A stretch of DNA of 64,000 nucleotides from Azolla caroliniana (lineage: Eukaryota > Polypodiophyta): contig JBHGNT010000016.1 in the NCBI GenBank assembly GCA_043228905.1, forward strand, positions 8,184,001-8,248,000, written 5' to 3'. The translations under genes and the position numbers were made by a program. Below are positions 32,756-42,677 of the stretch, piece by piece (the first letter of the stretch is position 1; every line of letters starts with the position of its first letter). Below the pieces are notes generated by a model. It was given only the letters and a program-made list of their open reading frames with translations. It was not told the DNA's origin and made no database searches.

Positions 32756-33283
32756 CCGTCGTTCCCGAATGAGACATTTCCGATATGCCAAATTGGGTGA
32801 GTTGTGTCATCTCTAGTTTCGACATAGTCGGGTCGATCGGGCTTTCTCAATTCTCGGAACCAATCTTTGTGAGAAGTCATGTGATTGGACACTCCAAAGT
32901 CGACAAACCATACATTGTCTAAAGGAGAGGTATTTGTCGGACCCTGTGTCGACATCGTGTGCTTTATACCTCATTACGAACATTTTTCCATGGTCGTCAT
33001 AATCGGAATTCGTGGCATAGTTCATGAGTTGTTGGTTGCTCAAAACCGACTCTCGTTTCTTCTTTCGGCACTCCTCTTCGTAGTGGCCAAGTTTTCCACA
33101 GTACCCACATTTGATCGGGCTGTTTTGGTAGCTTAGTCCGGTAGGATGGCTCCCCCTTCTACTGAACTCCCTAGGAGTGTTCCTGGCCTCCTGCCAATGG
33201 TGGGAATTACGTTCTCAGGGCGGCTGACCCTGTCGGCCCCGGCCGAATCAACCTCTGTTTCCTTAGCCGAATCCTCTTCCCTC
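32756..33283 (-). pseudogene. C2 zinc knuckle and protease
   Basis: Minus strand from 33283: knuckle KCGYCGKLGHYEEEC (C-x2-C-x4-H-x4-C, intact, about 33110), then NQQLMNYATNSDYDDHGKMF and the protease site VWFVDFGVSNHMTSHKDWF, in which the usual DSGA is DFGV. Ends at HIGNVSFGNDG where N3 interrupts. Confidence 0.85.
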
Positions 33284-33388
33284 TGTCAGGAACAGTACTG
33301 AGACAGAGAAGGAATTAGTACTAAACGAAGGATTAGTACTATGAGAGGTGTAGAACTTCTTCAAGAGAAGGAAGGAGTGAGCGAGATG

Positions 33389-33428
<40 letters not shown>

Positions 33429-33723
33429 TGATAAGAAAGATATGTATTATATGAAGAGAATATACAATGGTGGCTAAAAGGCTTAAGACTGGCGTTGAAC
33501 CAATTTGGTTCAACATAATGCCTAGTGCCCTCTTTTATAGTGTTTTCAGGAGTAATCCTGAAGCTTCTAGAATGTTCCAGAGAAATCTGGAATATACACT
33601 AATTTCCTATAATAAAATGTAAATGAAAATAATATCCTACGTATTACAATAGATGGTCTAATGGTCAAGAGCTCGACCCATATAACCTAAGGTCATGGGT
33701 TCGAGTCTTGCCATATCATGACA
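33284..33723 (-). repeat. G2 3' LTR
   Basis: 440 bp; plus-strand TGTCAGGAACAG...ATCATGACA. A (GA)n run at 33391-33425 is much longer than in the other LTR. It contains the tRNA-like module at 33641-33717 on the plus strand (TGGTCTAATGGTCAAGA, GGGTTCGAGTC). The polypurine tract lies just inside (minus strand AAAGGGGGGATAG). Confidence 0.95.
33641..33717 (+). other. tRNA-like module in G2 3' LTR (antisense to the element)
   Basis: A-box-like TGGTCTAATGGTCAAGA and B-box GGGTTCGAGTC about 30 bases apart, at the LTR end and opposite to element transcription. Identical in the other LTR (38798-38874). Confidence 0.65.
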
Positions 33724-36700
33724 CTATCCCCCCTTTAAAACGACGAGTGTCACGAGCATTGGTCACATTCTCGATCGGTTCCCAAGTACGTTCGTTGGGA
33801 CTATAGCCTAGCCAATCGACTAGATAGTAGAGCTTGTTGCGAACAATCTTGGAATCAAGGATGGCGGCAACCTCGTACTCCGGCCCATCTTCAAGCTCGA
33901 TCAGGGGTGGCGGTTGGATAAGACGTCCTGGGATGGTGCTCTCGTGGTAGGGTTCGAGGAGAGAACTATGAAACACCGGATGTATCCGAAGTTGAGGAGG
34001 TAGATCAAGACGAAAAGCGACATCATTAATCTGTCCAATAATACGGAAAGGACCTAATCGCCGATAATCCAACTTCTCACATGGGCGAGTAGTCTTGATG
34101 TGTCGTCGTAGCAGCCACACCCGATCTCCAATATTAAAACTGGATGGAAGTCGATGACGATCCGCGTAGACCTTGTGTGTTTGTTGAGCTTGCTGGAGAT
34201 GAGTAGATATATCCGCTTGTATCTTGCGTAACCGCTCCAAACGATCCTCCGCGCACGGATTTGTGGACACCTCTGGGGTTTCAAGTACACTCCACCGGGG
34301 GTGACATCTCGTATAAGCATAAAATGGCGTAACTTTAGTGGATGCGTGGATAGAGTTGTTATAGGCAAATTCGGCGAAGTGGAGAATATCTGCCTAGTCG
34401 TCCTGATGATAACTGAGAAAGCACCGCAGATACTACTCCAACATTTGATTTGTTCGTTCAGCTTGGCCATCGGTTTGTGGGTGGTGGCCGAAGGAGAGGT
34501 TACAAGAGACCTTGAGCATGTTAAAAAGGTGCTTCCAGAATTTTGACACGAACTGGGGTCCACGGTCGCTGATGATACTATCGGGAAGTCCATGATGCCG
34601 ACATACTTCACGCATGACAATTTCGGCAGTGTCTTCACTGGAGATCTCCTTAGTACATGGAAAGAAATGAGCCACCTTCGTGTATCGATCGACCACTGTT
34701 AGAATCGCATTGAACCCCTTAGAGACTGGGAGATCTGTGATGAAGTCTAGAGCAATGGATTGCCATGGCTTGCTTGGAATTGGTAATGGTTCTAATAAAC
34801 CATATGGATGATGCTTTGGCATTTTTGCTCTGCAACATGTATCACAAGTCCGAACAAAATCCTCGACAAATTGTCGCATACAGGGCCACCAGAATGATCG
34901 TTGTACTAAATGTAATGTTTTAGTTCTACCAAAATGCCCAGCTGTATATGTGTCATGGCAGTTTTGAACTACTCGAAGGCGGCAAGAACCATTAGGAACA
35001 TACAAAAGTTCTTTAAAGAAGAGTAATCCATCATGGTATTTGAATTGCCGATAGTCCGTACCTGGTGGTTGCGACTGTGAACACGACACTCGAGAGGGAT
35101 CAATTTGTGCTAGTATAGCTTGGGCGAACGCATCTGTCTTCAAGTCTTCACGTATGGTATCGATAACGCGGGAATCCATGGGCATGTCAAAGATTTGTGT
35201 TGCTTGTAGTCGTGCCGGTCCCAAGATGACTTGTTTTTGGTTATCGAAAGCTGGCTCGCCGGGACGGGGTGCTAGATACGAACGTCGTGATAATGCATCT
35301 GCCTTCCCTTGGTGCTTCCCCGGACGATATGTAATTTTGAAGTCGAAACGCATGAGGAAGTGGGCCCACCAAGCTTGACGTCGATTCAACACACGAGCAT
35401 CCTGAAAGTAGGCAAGATTCTTGTGATCACTAAATACGGTGACTGGATGAGAGGATTCCTCCAGAAAATGCCTCCATTGCATAAAAGAATCCACTATTGC
35501 CAATAGCTCCTTATCATGAATTTCGTAGTTAATTTCGGCGGCGTCAAACTTGCGTGAGTGAAAAGCCACAGGATGTAGCTTCTCATCATTCCCTTGTTGT
35601 GACAGAATGCTCCCCAATGCAAAATCCGATACGTCAGCTTCGACAATGAATGCTTTTTCCGGATCAACATGAGCTAGAATTGGAGCCGATGTAAATGCCT
35701 TTTTAAGACTCTCGAAAGCCATGTCCGTTTCTTCAGACGTGATGAACAGTTGTCCCTTCCTGGTAAGTTGTGTGAGAGGTAGAACGATCTTTGAGTAATC
35801 TTGTATAAACTTTCGGTAAAAATTGGCAAAGCCTAGGAAGCATTGCACATCCCGCACCGAACGCGGAGTCTGCCATTCTACCACCGTTTTGACCTTAGCT
35901 GGGTCCATGGAGATGCCTTCTGACGAAATGATGTAGCCGAGAAATTCCACTTGGTTGCACCCGAAACTACATTTTTCCAGTTTACATACAGACCATGTTC
36001 TCGAAGTCGTTTTAGTACTAATAATACATGAGAATCATGTTCTTCTTGGGTCTTTGAATAAACCAGTAGATCATCCAAATAGATGATCAAACAATCATCC
36101 AATAGATCTCAGAATATATCATTTGCCATGTGCTGGAAGACTGTCGGCGCATTAGTGAGGCCGAACGGCATGACCGTATACTCGAAGTGCTCATATCTGG
36201 TGCGAAACGCGGTCTTCCATTCGTCTCCTGGTCGGATCCGTACGAGGTTATATGCTCCCCGTAAGTCAATCTTCATGAAGAACCTGGCACCATTGATCCG
36301 TTCTAAAAGACTTGAGATAAGGGGAAGAGCATACCTATTCCTGATTGTAACCTTATTCAAGCCACGGTAATCTACAACGAGACGAAGCGATCCATCTTTT
36401 TTCTTAACGAAGAAAATGGGCGCGCCGGCTGGAGATTTCAAATGTCGAATAAAACCATTTTCCAAATTCTCCTCGATATAGGCCCGAAGGACTTCCAGCT
36501 CGGTTGGTGACAAATTGTAGATCGGTCCCCATGGCGGCTCTTTTCCCGGTTGTAAATCGATGGGGCAATTGTACGGTCGATGATGAGGAAGTGTGTTGGC
36601 TTGTACTTTATCGAACACATCGGCGTAATGACGATACTTCTCGGGAAGTTGAACGGTGGATTCTTCTTTAGTGGTGCTGGAGGGGTTTATTGATATTGCA

Positions 36701-36851
36701 AAGAGGAACATTTCCTCCTCGCGCCCTTCTTTACGCAACTGACATAGCGAAATGGTTGCCATCTTCTGAGTTGACCCTTGGGTTTGTCGACACCGGATTT
36801 CTCTTGTTCTCCAATCTATGTCTGGGTTATGTAACTCGAACCACGGTAATC
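33716..36851 (-). pseudogene. G2 reverse transcriptase, RNase H, integrase and chromodomain
   Basis: [55 protein letters not shown] near 36109, then catalytic LIIYLDDLLVYSK. RNase [41 protein letters not shown]. Integrase: HDTYTAGHFGRTKT...CDTCCRAK, ALDFITDLPVSKGFNAI, DSIISDRGPQFVSKFWK, stop at 34433. The C-terminal 34270-33716 frame has GDRVWLLRRHIKTT, LRIHPVFHSSLLEPY and a chromodomain EYEVAAILDSKIVRNKLYYL...YSPNERTWEP. The final stop codon lies inside the 3' LTR (GIVS*). About four small lesions separate it from a full pol. Confidence 0.9.
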
Positions 36852-37205
36852 CTAAACTATAGGATGTTCTGGGATACTAATAATATTAAATGATACTACA
36901 CATGCTAAGTTATCTAGGACAATATTAATGGGCTCTGACTCTTCTATGATATTTCCGGAAGCAATGGGACGTCCATCAATGACTACTACAGAGGCTGAAC
37001 ACTGGAGTTTTCTTAGGGATATCTTATGAGCTTGAGCAAATTTCTTATCCATAAAGCAAGAGTTAGCTCCGGAATCTAGGAGTGCTAGGACATGTACTGG
37101 AGGGGTACTTTTAGTACTAACTATTACTTGGGCTACGAACACATCACTAACTTGCTTAGAGGGAATGGAACCACTAATGGGTTGCACATATCTAGGGCTG
37201 TCCAA
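36852..37205 (-). pseudogene. G2 protease
   Basis: Aspartic protease with intact LALLDSGANSCFMD, then VVVIDGRPIASGNIIEESEP and [14 protein letters not shown], where a missing base puts TAG in frame; the next frame continues [15 protein letters not shown]. The active site looks functional. It is separated from gag (ending 37232) by a short out-of-frame stretch. Confidence 0.85.
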
Positions 37206-37231
37206 CCAAACGGCTCCTATTTTGGCTGGAC

Positions 37232-38383
37232 TTAGTCGTTTAACTCTTCTTCTAACTGACTAAGGACATCAAATTTGTTCGCTAGATCTGGGCTATTAGT
37301 ACTATTAGGACTATCAGATATTCCTACTGAAATAGGCTCGGGTTTAGTACAATTAGAACTAGCGACTATTTGGTTTACCTGTCTTCGAGGCCTATGGGGG
37401 CAATTTATTGCGATATGTCCTGGTCCACCGCAGTAAAGACATAGTCGATTTGTACGGCGTCGCTGCTTTTCTTCTTCGGATAATGGCCCTCGACGACGTG
37501 TAGTGTCAATCTCCATCGGAGTCGGAGTATTCGCTGGAGGCGCATTATATGACTCCCTCGGAAAAGGTCTTGCTACCACTGAGGCGTAGGTGGGCTCTGA
37601 TCTTGGCCTCGGCATCTGTAGTTGTCTTTTCGAACGTCGCTCAAAGAGGTGGTTGTCACATCTCACCGCGCGACTGATTGCTTCTGTTAAGGACTTTGGC
37701 TCTTCGGGGAAGGTCAAGAGTAAATCCTTGACATCGTTGCGTAAACCATAACGGAATTGCTCCATCAACGCTTGATCATCCCAAGGGATATCGGCAGCGA
37801 GTAGGCGAAAATCTGCAGCGTATGCGGAAGCTGGATGGTCACCTTGGCGTAATCGCCGAATTTTGTTGATTGCGGTCCTGATGCTGTCAGTATCTCCGAA
37901 ACATGCTTTAAACTCACCTAGAAACTCTTCAAAATTGTTGAGTAACGGAGATTCCTTTTCTAATAGTGGAGCGAACCATGACAACGCTGAGCCACTTAAC
38001 AAAGTGCCTACTAAACCCACTCGTGATGCATCGGTGGGATATCGGGAAGGATGCATTTGGATAACTAATCGTACCTGGTTAAGGAACCCTCTAAACTGCG
38101 ATCGCGTTCCATCGAACTTCGTGGGAAGGCCAATCTTGGGTTCTTTATGAATCCCTTGTGTTCCGGGCCCTTGTTGTTGCATCGCTACGATGGTTGCTTC
38201 GAGTTGTTGCACGCGTAACGCAAGTTCCCCATGCTGTTGTTGCGTTTGCTGCTTTTCTAAGGAGATTTGCTGAAGATCCCCCAGCAATCGTTGCTTTTCT
38301 TGTTCCAAAGCATGGAACTTCTCTTTCAAGCATTGAAATTCCGAGAAAACAGATTGATATTCTTCAGCGCTAATAGTGGCCAT
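37232..38383 (-). CDS. G2 gag (capsid/nucleocapsid), intact
   Basis: 383 codons, MATISAEEYQSVFSEFQCLK... It starts 74 bases inside the 5' LTR. Residues ~10-75 form a heptad-like, Gln-rich coiled coil. ~80-250 is the capsid-like retrotransposon gag domain (KFDGTRSQFRGFLNQVRLVI, SALSWFAPLLEKESPLLN, AYAADFRLLAADIPWDDQAL). A zinc knuckle C-x2-C-x4-H-x4-C is at 315-328 (CLYCGGPGHIAINC). It packages element RNA in cytoplasmic particles. It is the only complete element gene in this nest and could support related defective copies. Confidence 0.92.
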   Translation of the reverse strand: MATISAEEYQSVFSEFQCLKEKFHALEQEKQRLLGDLQQISLEKQQTQQQHGELALRVQQLEATIVAMQQQGPGTQGIHKEPKIGLPTKFDGTRSQFRGFLNQVRLVIQMHPSRYPTDASRVGLVGTLLSGSALSWFAPLLEKESPLLNNFEEFLGEFKACFGDTDSIRTAINKIRRLRQGDHPASAYAADFRLLAADIPWDDQALMEQFRYGLRNDVKDLLLTFPEEPKSLTEAISRAVRCDNHLFERRSKRQLQMPRPRSEPTYASVVARPFPRESYNAPPANTPTPMEIDTTRRRGPLSEEEKQRRRTNRLCLYCGGPGHIAINCPHRPRRQVNQIVASSNCTKPEPISVGISDSPNSTNSPDLANKFDVLSQLEEELND

Positions 38384-38441
38384 GGGATGAAAGAAAAGAG
38401 GAATAAGAGATTAGTAGGAAATGAGAGAGATAGAAGGTAGA

Positions 38442-38456
38442 AAAATTGGTTCAAAC
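38442..38456 (-). other. G2 internal primer site, self-complementary to transcript start
   Basis: Minus strand GTTTGAACCAATTTT directly after the 5' LTR. It lacks the TGG start of a tRNA site. It is complementary for 12 bases (AAATTGGTTCAA) to the LTR sequence at 38652-38663, 33 nt downstream of the TATA box, i.e. to the predicted 5' end of the element RNA. This is the arrangement of self-primed (Tf1-like) elements. Confidence 0.7.
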
Positions 38457-38880
38457 TGTCAGGAACAGTACTGAGACAGAGAAGGAATTAGTACTAAATG
38501 AAGGATTAGTACTATGAGAGGTGTAGAACTTCTTTGAGAGAAGGAAGGAGTGAGCGAGACAGGAAGAGAGAGTGTGTGTGTGTGATGATAAGAAAGATAT
38601 GTATTATATGAAGAGAATATACAATGGTGGCTAAAAGGCTTAAGACTGGCGTTGAACCAATTTGGTTCAACATAATGCCTAGTGCCCTCTTTTATAGTGT
38701 TTTCAGGAGTAATCCTGAAGCTTCTAGAATGTTCCAGAGAAATCTGGAATATACACTAATTTCCTATAATAAAATGTAAATGAAAATAATATCCTACGTA
38801 TTACAATAGATGGTCTAATGGTCAAGAGCTCGACCCATATAACCTAAGGTCATGGGTTCGAGTCTTGCCATATCATGACA
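38457..38880 (-). repeat. G2 5' LTR
   Basis: 424 bp; plus-strand TGTCAGG...ATGACA. TATA box (minus CTATAAAAGAGG, 38687-38698). A 19-bp palindrome TTGAACCAATTTGGTTCAA at 38652-38670 covers the predicted start site. Only a few substitutions separate it from the 3' LTR outside the GA/TG repeat. Confidence 0.95.
38652..38696 (-). promoter_or_regulatory. G2 LTR promoter: TATA and start-site palindrome
   Basis: TATA on the minus strand begins at 38696. The palindrome follows, and its second half (AAATTGGTTCAA) starts 33 nt from the TATA. The same spacing occurs in G1 (9843 to 9876). Confidence 0.6.
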
Positions 38881-38885
38881 CCCTC

Positions 38886-39487
38886 ATGCGACTGAGAGTA
38901 GAGCATCTGACCATCAGGTGCATTGCTCCTTCGTCGGACGTGATTCTCAACCAACAGTATCGATTGAAGGTCGAAAAAGGAGAGAGGGTTCTCCCTTGCA
39001 AGGATGGCCGATCTGATCGTGTCGAATCGTGGTGTTAAGCCATTTCATCATCGTTGATGGTAACATTGATTGATCCGAGGGCATCGCACGGCTCCTTGAT
39101 CTTCAAGGTATAACTAGTGATCGACATATCCCTTTGCTGAATATTGTTCAACTCCTGATGGAGTTGAAGCTTGCGTGCAACTGTATTGGCAACAAAAATC
39201 TTCTTGAGGTTGCTCCAAGCTTCTTTTGGCGTTTTTGCCTCTCGTATATAACCAAGCATGTGATCATGAACGCATGATGCTAGACAATACAACACACGAT
39301 TTGCTGCTTGCTCCCATGCTAGGTAGTCGGCATGTATTGGGTTGGGTTGGTTTTCATGAGCTCCTTCAATGTAGCTCCAATAACCTTGACAAACAAGGTA
39401 TTGATGCATCTTTTATTCCCAAGATGCGAAGTTTGTCCTGTCAAGCTTCTCTGTAAGAAGAGTGCTTCCCATCTGAGTATTCATCAT
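38886..39487 (-). pseudogene. C2 gag
   Basis: Starts MMNTQMGSTLLTEKLDRTNF at 39487; TAA follows FASWE (about 39412), then MHQYLVCQGYWSYIEGAHEN, SNLKKIFVANTVARKLQLHQ and ALGSINVTINDDEMA (UBN2-type copia gag). It continues in broken frame to SQSHEG at the G2 insertion point and resumes at 33283. Confidence 0.85.
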
Positions 39488-39533
39488 GTCGTTTTCTTCT
39501 TTGTTGTTGAACTGGTTCTATTGATCGTTAGTG

Positions 39534-39784
39534 TGTAGTACAACACAATTGATCAAGTTTGATCAGACAATCACACGCTCTAATATTGATAGAGTGTATA
39601 AGACAAAGGCTAGTCGTACACAATATGAGGGTTTGATGGATAATAACTAAGTTACAAATGGTTGGTTTAAATACCAACTAACCTAGGGCAATTGCCCTTT
39701 CTACTATTTATAAAACTAGCCTAGTATGTCCACTTACTAGTGAGAAAGTCACTTCATTAGGGAGGTGGGGTTTGATTCTCAACA
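39534..39784 (-). repeat. C2 5' LTR (approximate ends)
   Basis: Minus strand TGTTGAGAATC...GTACTACA, with a TATA-like TATAAATAG near 39710 (minus). The outer end is placed at 39784 because sequence beyond it still matches the 3' tail of LINE L1. A degenerate primer-site-like ACGATCAATAGAACC follows the inner end. With no 3' LTR in the window, ends are uncertain by about 20 bp. Confidence 0.55.
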
Positions 39785-41406
39785 TATGTAAAATCCACTT
39801 GTTACAATACTTCTTAGTTTCCTCTATCTATCTATCCTATGTAGGGAGAGGGACATCTTGTAATGCCACTAGAAAACCTAAATATACATTTGAGGAAATT
39901 ATCCCCACATGATGTAACATCTTGAAATTCCACATAAGAATACCTTTCAACTTCTTCATATAGGCTTTCACCCCATGTCTACAATCAAACATGGAAGAAT
40001 TATGCATATTCCAATTGTGTTTTAGTTCCCAATATAATACAAATGGAACAATATTTCCATCTCGTCATTTGAATCATTTTGAACATATTGAGAAAAAACT
40101 CATTTTTGAGGTCTCAAATGACTTGCCAAACATTCGATAAGTACTTCCAAATTATACATGTTATAGGACATATAATGAACCTGTGTGTATTGTCCTCCAA
40201 CATAATGGTGCAAAAGAAACAAATGCCTAACCCTAATCCTCATCTCTTTAAGGCTAAACCTAACAAGAGCCCACCAATCATGTCTCTCCATATCAATAGC
40301 TTTGCACAAAATGGCAAATGAGAATGCCAACCACGTTATAATATTTACCACCACCTTGCATTCGACTTACATACATTCCACACTTTTTCTACTTTAAGAG
40401 ATAGCCAAGATAATGATGTCATTGCATGATGATACAATATATTTATAGTGAACTATAACAAGTGTGTACCATGCCGTAATCACCAATTCACCCAAGGTGC
40501 AACATTTGTTTTCAATGGCAAAGATCCATGAAACAATGTTATATCTTGTAATTTCTCCCAAATAAATCCGTAATTTAGGGGAATACATAACAATCGTTTG
40601 GCATCTTCAAATTTTGACAACTGTTGAGATTCATTATCAACCAGATATCCCAAATTTACAACCCCCAATCGAAATAAACAATTGAATTGAAATCTCAGCT
40701 TCTCTTTTCCATGCCAATACAACACCCGAGAATAAACAATCAATTCATTTTGCAATGAATTACAAAATTCTCGATCTGAACTTGATGGTGCCCACTCAAA
40801 AAAAGATAATGCATCTTGCCATGACCTTACCGACTGTTGTACATATACAAAATGTCAAATCTTTAGAGAAATACATCCATTGAGTAATGGCCACCACGAT
40901 GCTTGATCTTTGTTTTTCCATGCACCGATCCTTCATGCTCAATAAAATATTGTGTCATAGATATCCATAGTTAATCTTGTTGACACATATCTCGTAATAA
41001 TGCAAATCTACGAGCCATCAAATTCATTTCCAAATCCAATTTTTTTTGCACCACCTAACCATTTAGGAATAACCAAATGGTCCCATGAAATCCATGTAAC
41101 TCCCATTGTTTCTCCCTTCGGCCATAACAAGAACCGAAGAGGTTGCAACAATATTTGTAATGCTTTATTAGTTCAAGGAAGTAATGGTAAAAAATATAAT
41201 AACATGGGTATCAAGATACATTTCACCACTTTGAGTCATATATGAAAGGGCCATAATTGGGACTTCCAATTCATAAATTTGACCTTCAATTTACTACCAA
41301 TCAAATCAATTAGTTGAACATTTGCAACATCAACACCCAATGGATATCCCAAATGCCAATAAATTGATCCTCGTGTAATCACTAACCCTCACCATCCCAA
41401 TCTTTT
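39785..41406 (-). mobile_element. LINE L2: 5'-truncated copy of the L1 family
   Basis: Minus-strand copy of the 3' part of L1 (61610-63190): HLGYPLGV region at 41370, RVLYWHGKEKLRFQFNCLFR and YLVDNESQQLSKFEDAKRLL (40755-40480), then the zinc-binding and tail region (40354-39850). It begins within the reverse transcriptase connection and ends in AAGTGGATTTTACATA. Many frameshifts. Confidence 0.8.
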
Positions 41407-41600
41407 TTTTATCATAATTAGCTTACCCTAGTGGTAAGTCGTTTACACTATTATGACTACATCTTGGGTTTGAAACCCAATTTCCTCACCTCTCTATTAC
41501 TCCATAGGTATCTCTTATTTCAATATATACCATTGTGGAATGTAGGGGTTGAACCCATGACCACCTAGTGTCCATTGGGCAACCATACCAACAAAGCTTG
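41407..41600 (-). mobile_element. SINE copy a (two tRNA-like ends)
   Basis: On the minus strand: GGTATGGTTGCCCAATGG...GGTCATGGGTTCAACCCC (5' tRNA-like head, partial) through to ACGACTTACCACTAGGGTAA, ending in GATAAAAAAAA at 41407-41414 where it joins LINE L2. Its 3' part, read on the plus strand, is a second tRNA-like unit: TTAGCTTACCCTAGTGGTAAG...TGGGTTTGAAACCCA. Confidence 0.75.
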
Positions 41601-41795
41601 TAATTAGCTTACCTTAGTGGTAAGTTGTTAACACTACAAGCACTGCGTCTTGGGTTTGAAACCCAGTTTTCTCACTTCTCTCTATTATTTACTTCATATA
41701 TATCTCTTAATTCACTAGATGCCACTGTGGAATGTAGGGGGTTGAACCCATGACCACCTGGTCTCCATTGGGCAACCTTACCAACAAAGCTCTCT
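41601..41795 (-). mobile_element. SINE copy b, in tandem with copy a
   Basis: Same structure and orientation as copy a: minus-strand GTTGGTAAGGTTGCCCAATGG...GGGTTCAACCCCCTAC... to CTTACCACTAAGGTAAGCTA. Its 5' side is a GAGAGAG/GAGCGAG run (41790-41815), as at the 60319 copy. Confidence 0.75.
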
Positions 41796-42677
41796 CTCTC
41801 TCTCGCTCTCTCGCTAAGGGAAAAATACCAAGATATACTAGGACCCCTCCCACCCTCTCAAAACTATTCGATACCCTAGATATAAAGAAACTAGGTAGAT
41901 ATATCGTAGAGCTATGACAACATAAAGAGAATAAGCTATAAAATGCTAATCATAACCTTCCTAATATCCACCAATATGTAACCAATGATTTTTTTCATGG
42001 ACAGGTGGGGACAATGAACATGGACAAACATGCACCACTTGGCCTCTCCTTCGTTGAAGCAGAAAACCAAAGAACAACCAAACGCCCTCGGATGTCGGAC
42101 CTCAAAGTCACTCATTGTGTAGAAGCAATTAAGAAGATACGGGAACGTGAGTTACACCACCTAGAAGCTATGGTCGGGGTACCTTTTACATGGGGACCAT
42201 GGGCCAGACCCACATCGAAACCCTTTGATCTCTTGCTCCTTTTCAAGAGACTTGGATGAAAAGGAAACTAGGCCTAGCACATGGCCATTTCCTTTATAGA
42301 ACATGTCACACCGTAACACATTTTGTACAGTACTAGAACTCTTTTATCTAAGTTTATTTTTATTTTTATTTTTGACAATTCGGTACACGTCCCATTTTGT
42401 TGTAACCTATTGTCTCATGGGCCAAATTGGGTCTCAGAAGACGTTAATATATCTTCCTTCCTTCCTTCCTTCCTTTCTTTCTTTCTAATGATAACCTTAC
42501 CTTGGGACAAGTCATGGGGGGCATTTTTCGAATTAAGTAAAAACTAGGGGTACTCGAAGAATATTATTAACCTAAAGGCTTTTCTTCTTCTTCTTCTTCT
42601 TCTTCTTCTTCCATCACTATTTCTTCTTCGTCTCAGCCTTCTTCTTCTTCTGATTCTGCTGCAGGTGCAGAGCAGCC
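41796..42677. other. HAKAI upstream region with microsatellites
   Basis: CT/GA run (41790-41815), (CTTC)n/(CTTT)n at 42455-42486 and (CTT)n at 42583-42614, the last probably in the 5' leader of HAKAI. An 84-codon frame at 42005-42259 was not recognised; it could be an upstream exon or chance. No TATA box was assigned. Confidence 0.5.
42583..42614. repeat. (CTT)n microsatellite in probable 5' leader
   Basis: About ten CTT units ending 64 bases before the HAKAI start codon. Pyrimidine-rich leaders of this kind are common in plant transcripts. Confidence 0.8.

Larger units (their letters stand above)
33284..38880 (-). mobile_element. G2: nearly complete Ty3/gypsy chromovirus-type element
   Basis: 5597 bp on the minus strand, flanked by CCCTC (33279-33283 and 38881-38885), inside C2 gag. 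LTRs are 440 and 424 bp and almost identical apart from a microsatellite, so this is a young insertion. Gag is intact; protease, RT, RNase H, integrase and a C-terminal chromodomain follow. Pol is broken by one-base changes (frameshift near 36852, TGA near 36109, frameshift near 35960, TAG and other changes around 34433-34270). It is the best reference copy for the G family. Confidence 0.95.
22004..39784 (-). mobile_element. Ty1/copia element C2, split by three insertions
   Basis: Minus-strand copia element whose parts, read from right to left, are contiguous once N2, N3 and G2 are removed: 5' LTR (39534-39784), gag (38886-39487), knuckle plus protease (32756-33283), pre-integrase and integrase N-terminus (28697-29200), integrase core to RNase H (22004-24450). 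The 3' end is cut inside RNase H at 22004 by G1. Integrase before RT establishes Ty1/copia. C2 itself inserted into the 3' tail of LINE L2. Confidence 0.85.

Noticed and set aside
33641-33717. Possible tRNA gene at the LTR end
   Set aside because: Only A- and B-box-like motifs; no convincing acceptor stem, and it is repeated with the LTR.
42005-42259. 84-codon frame upstream of HAKAI
   Set aside because: No recognisable domain, no clear splice context; left as unassigned.
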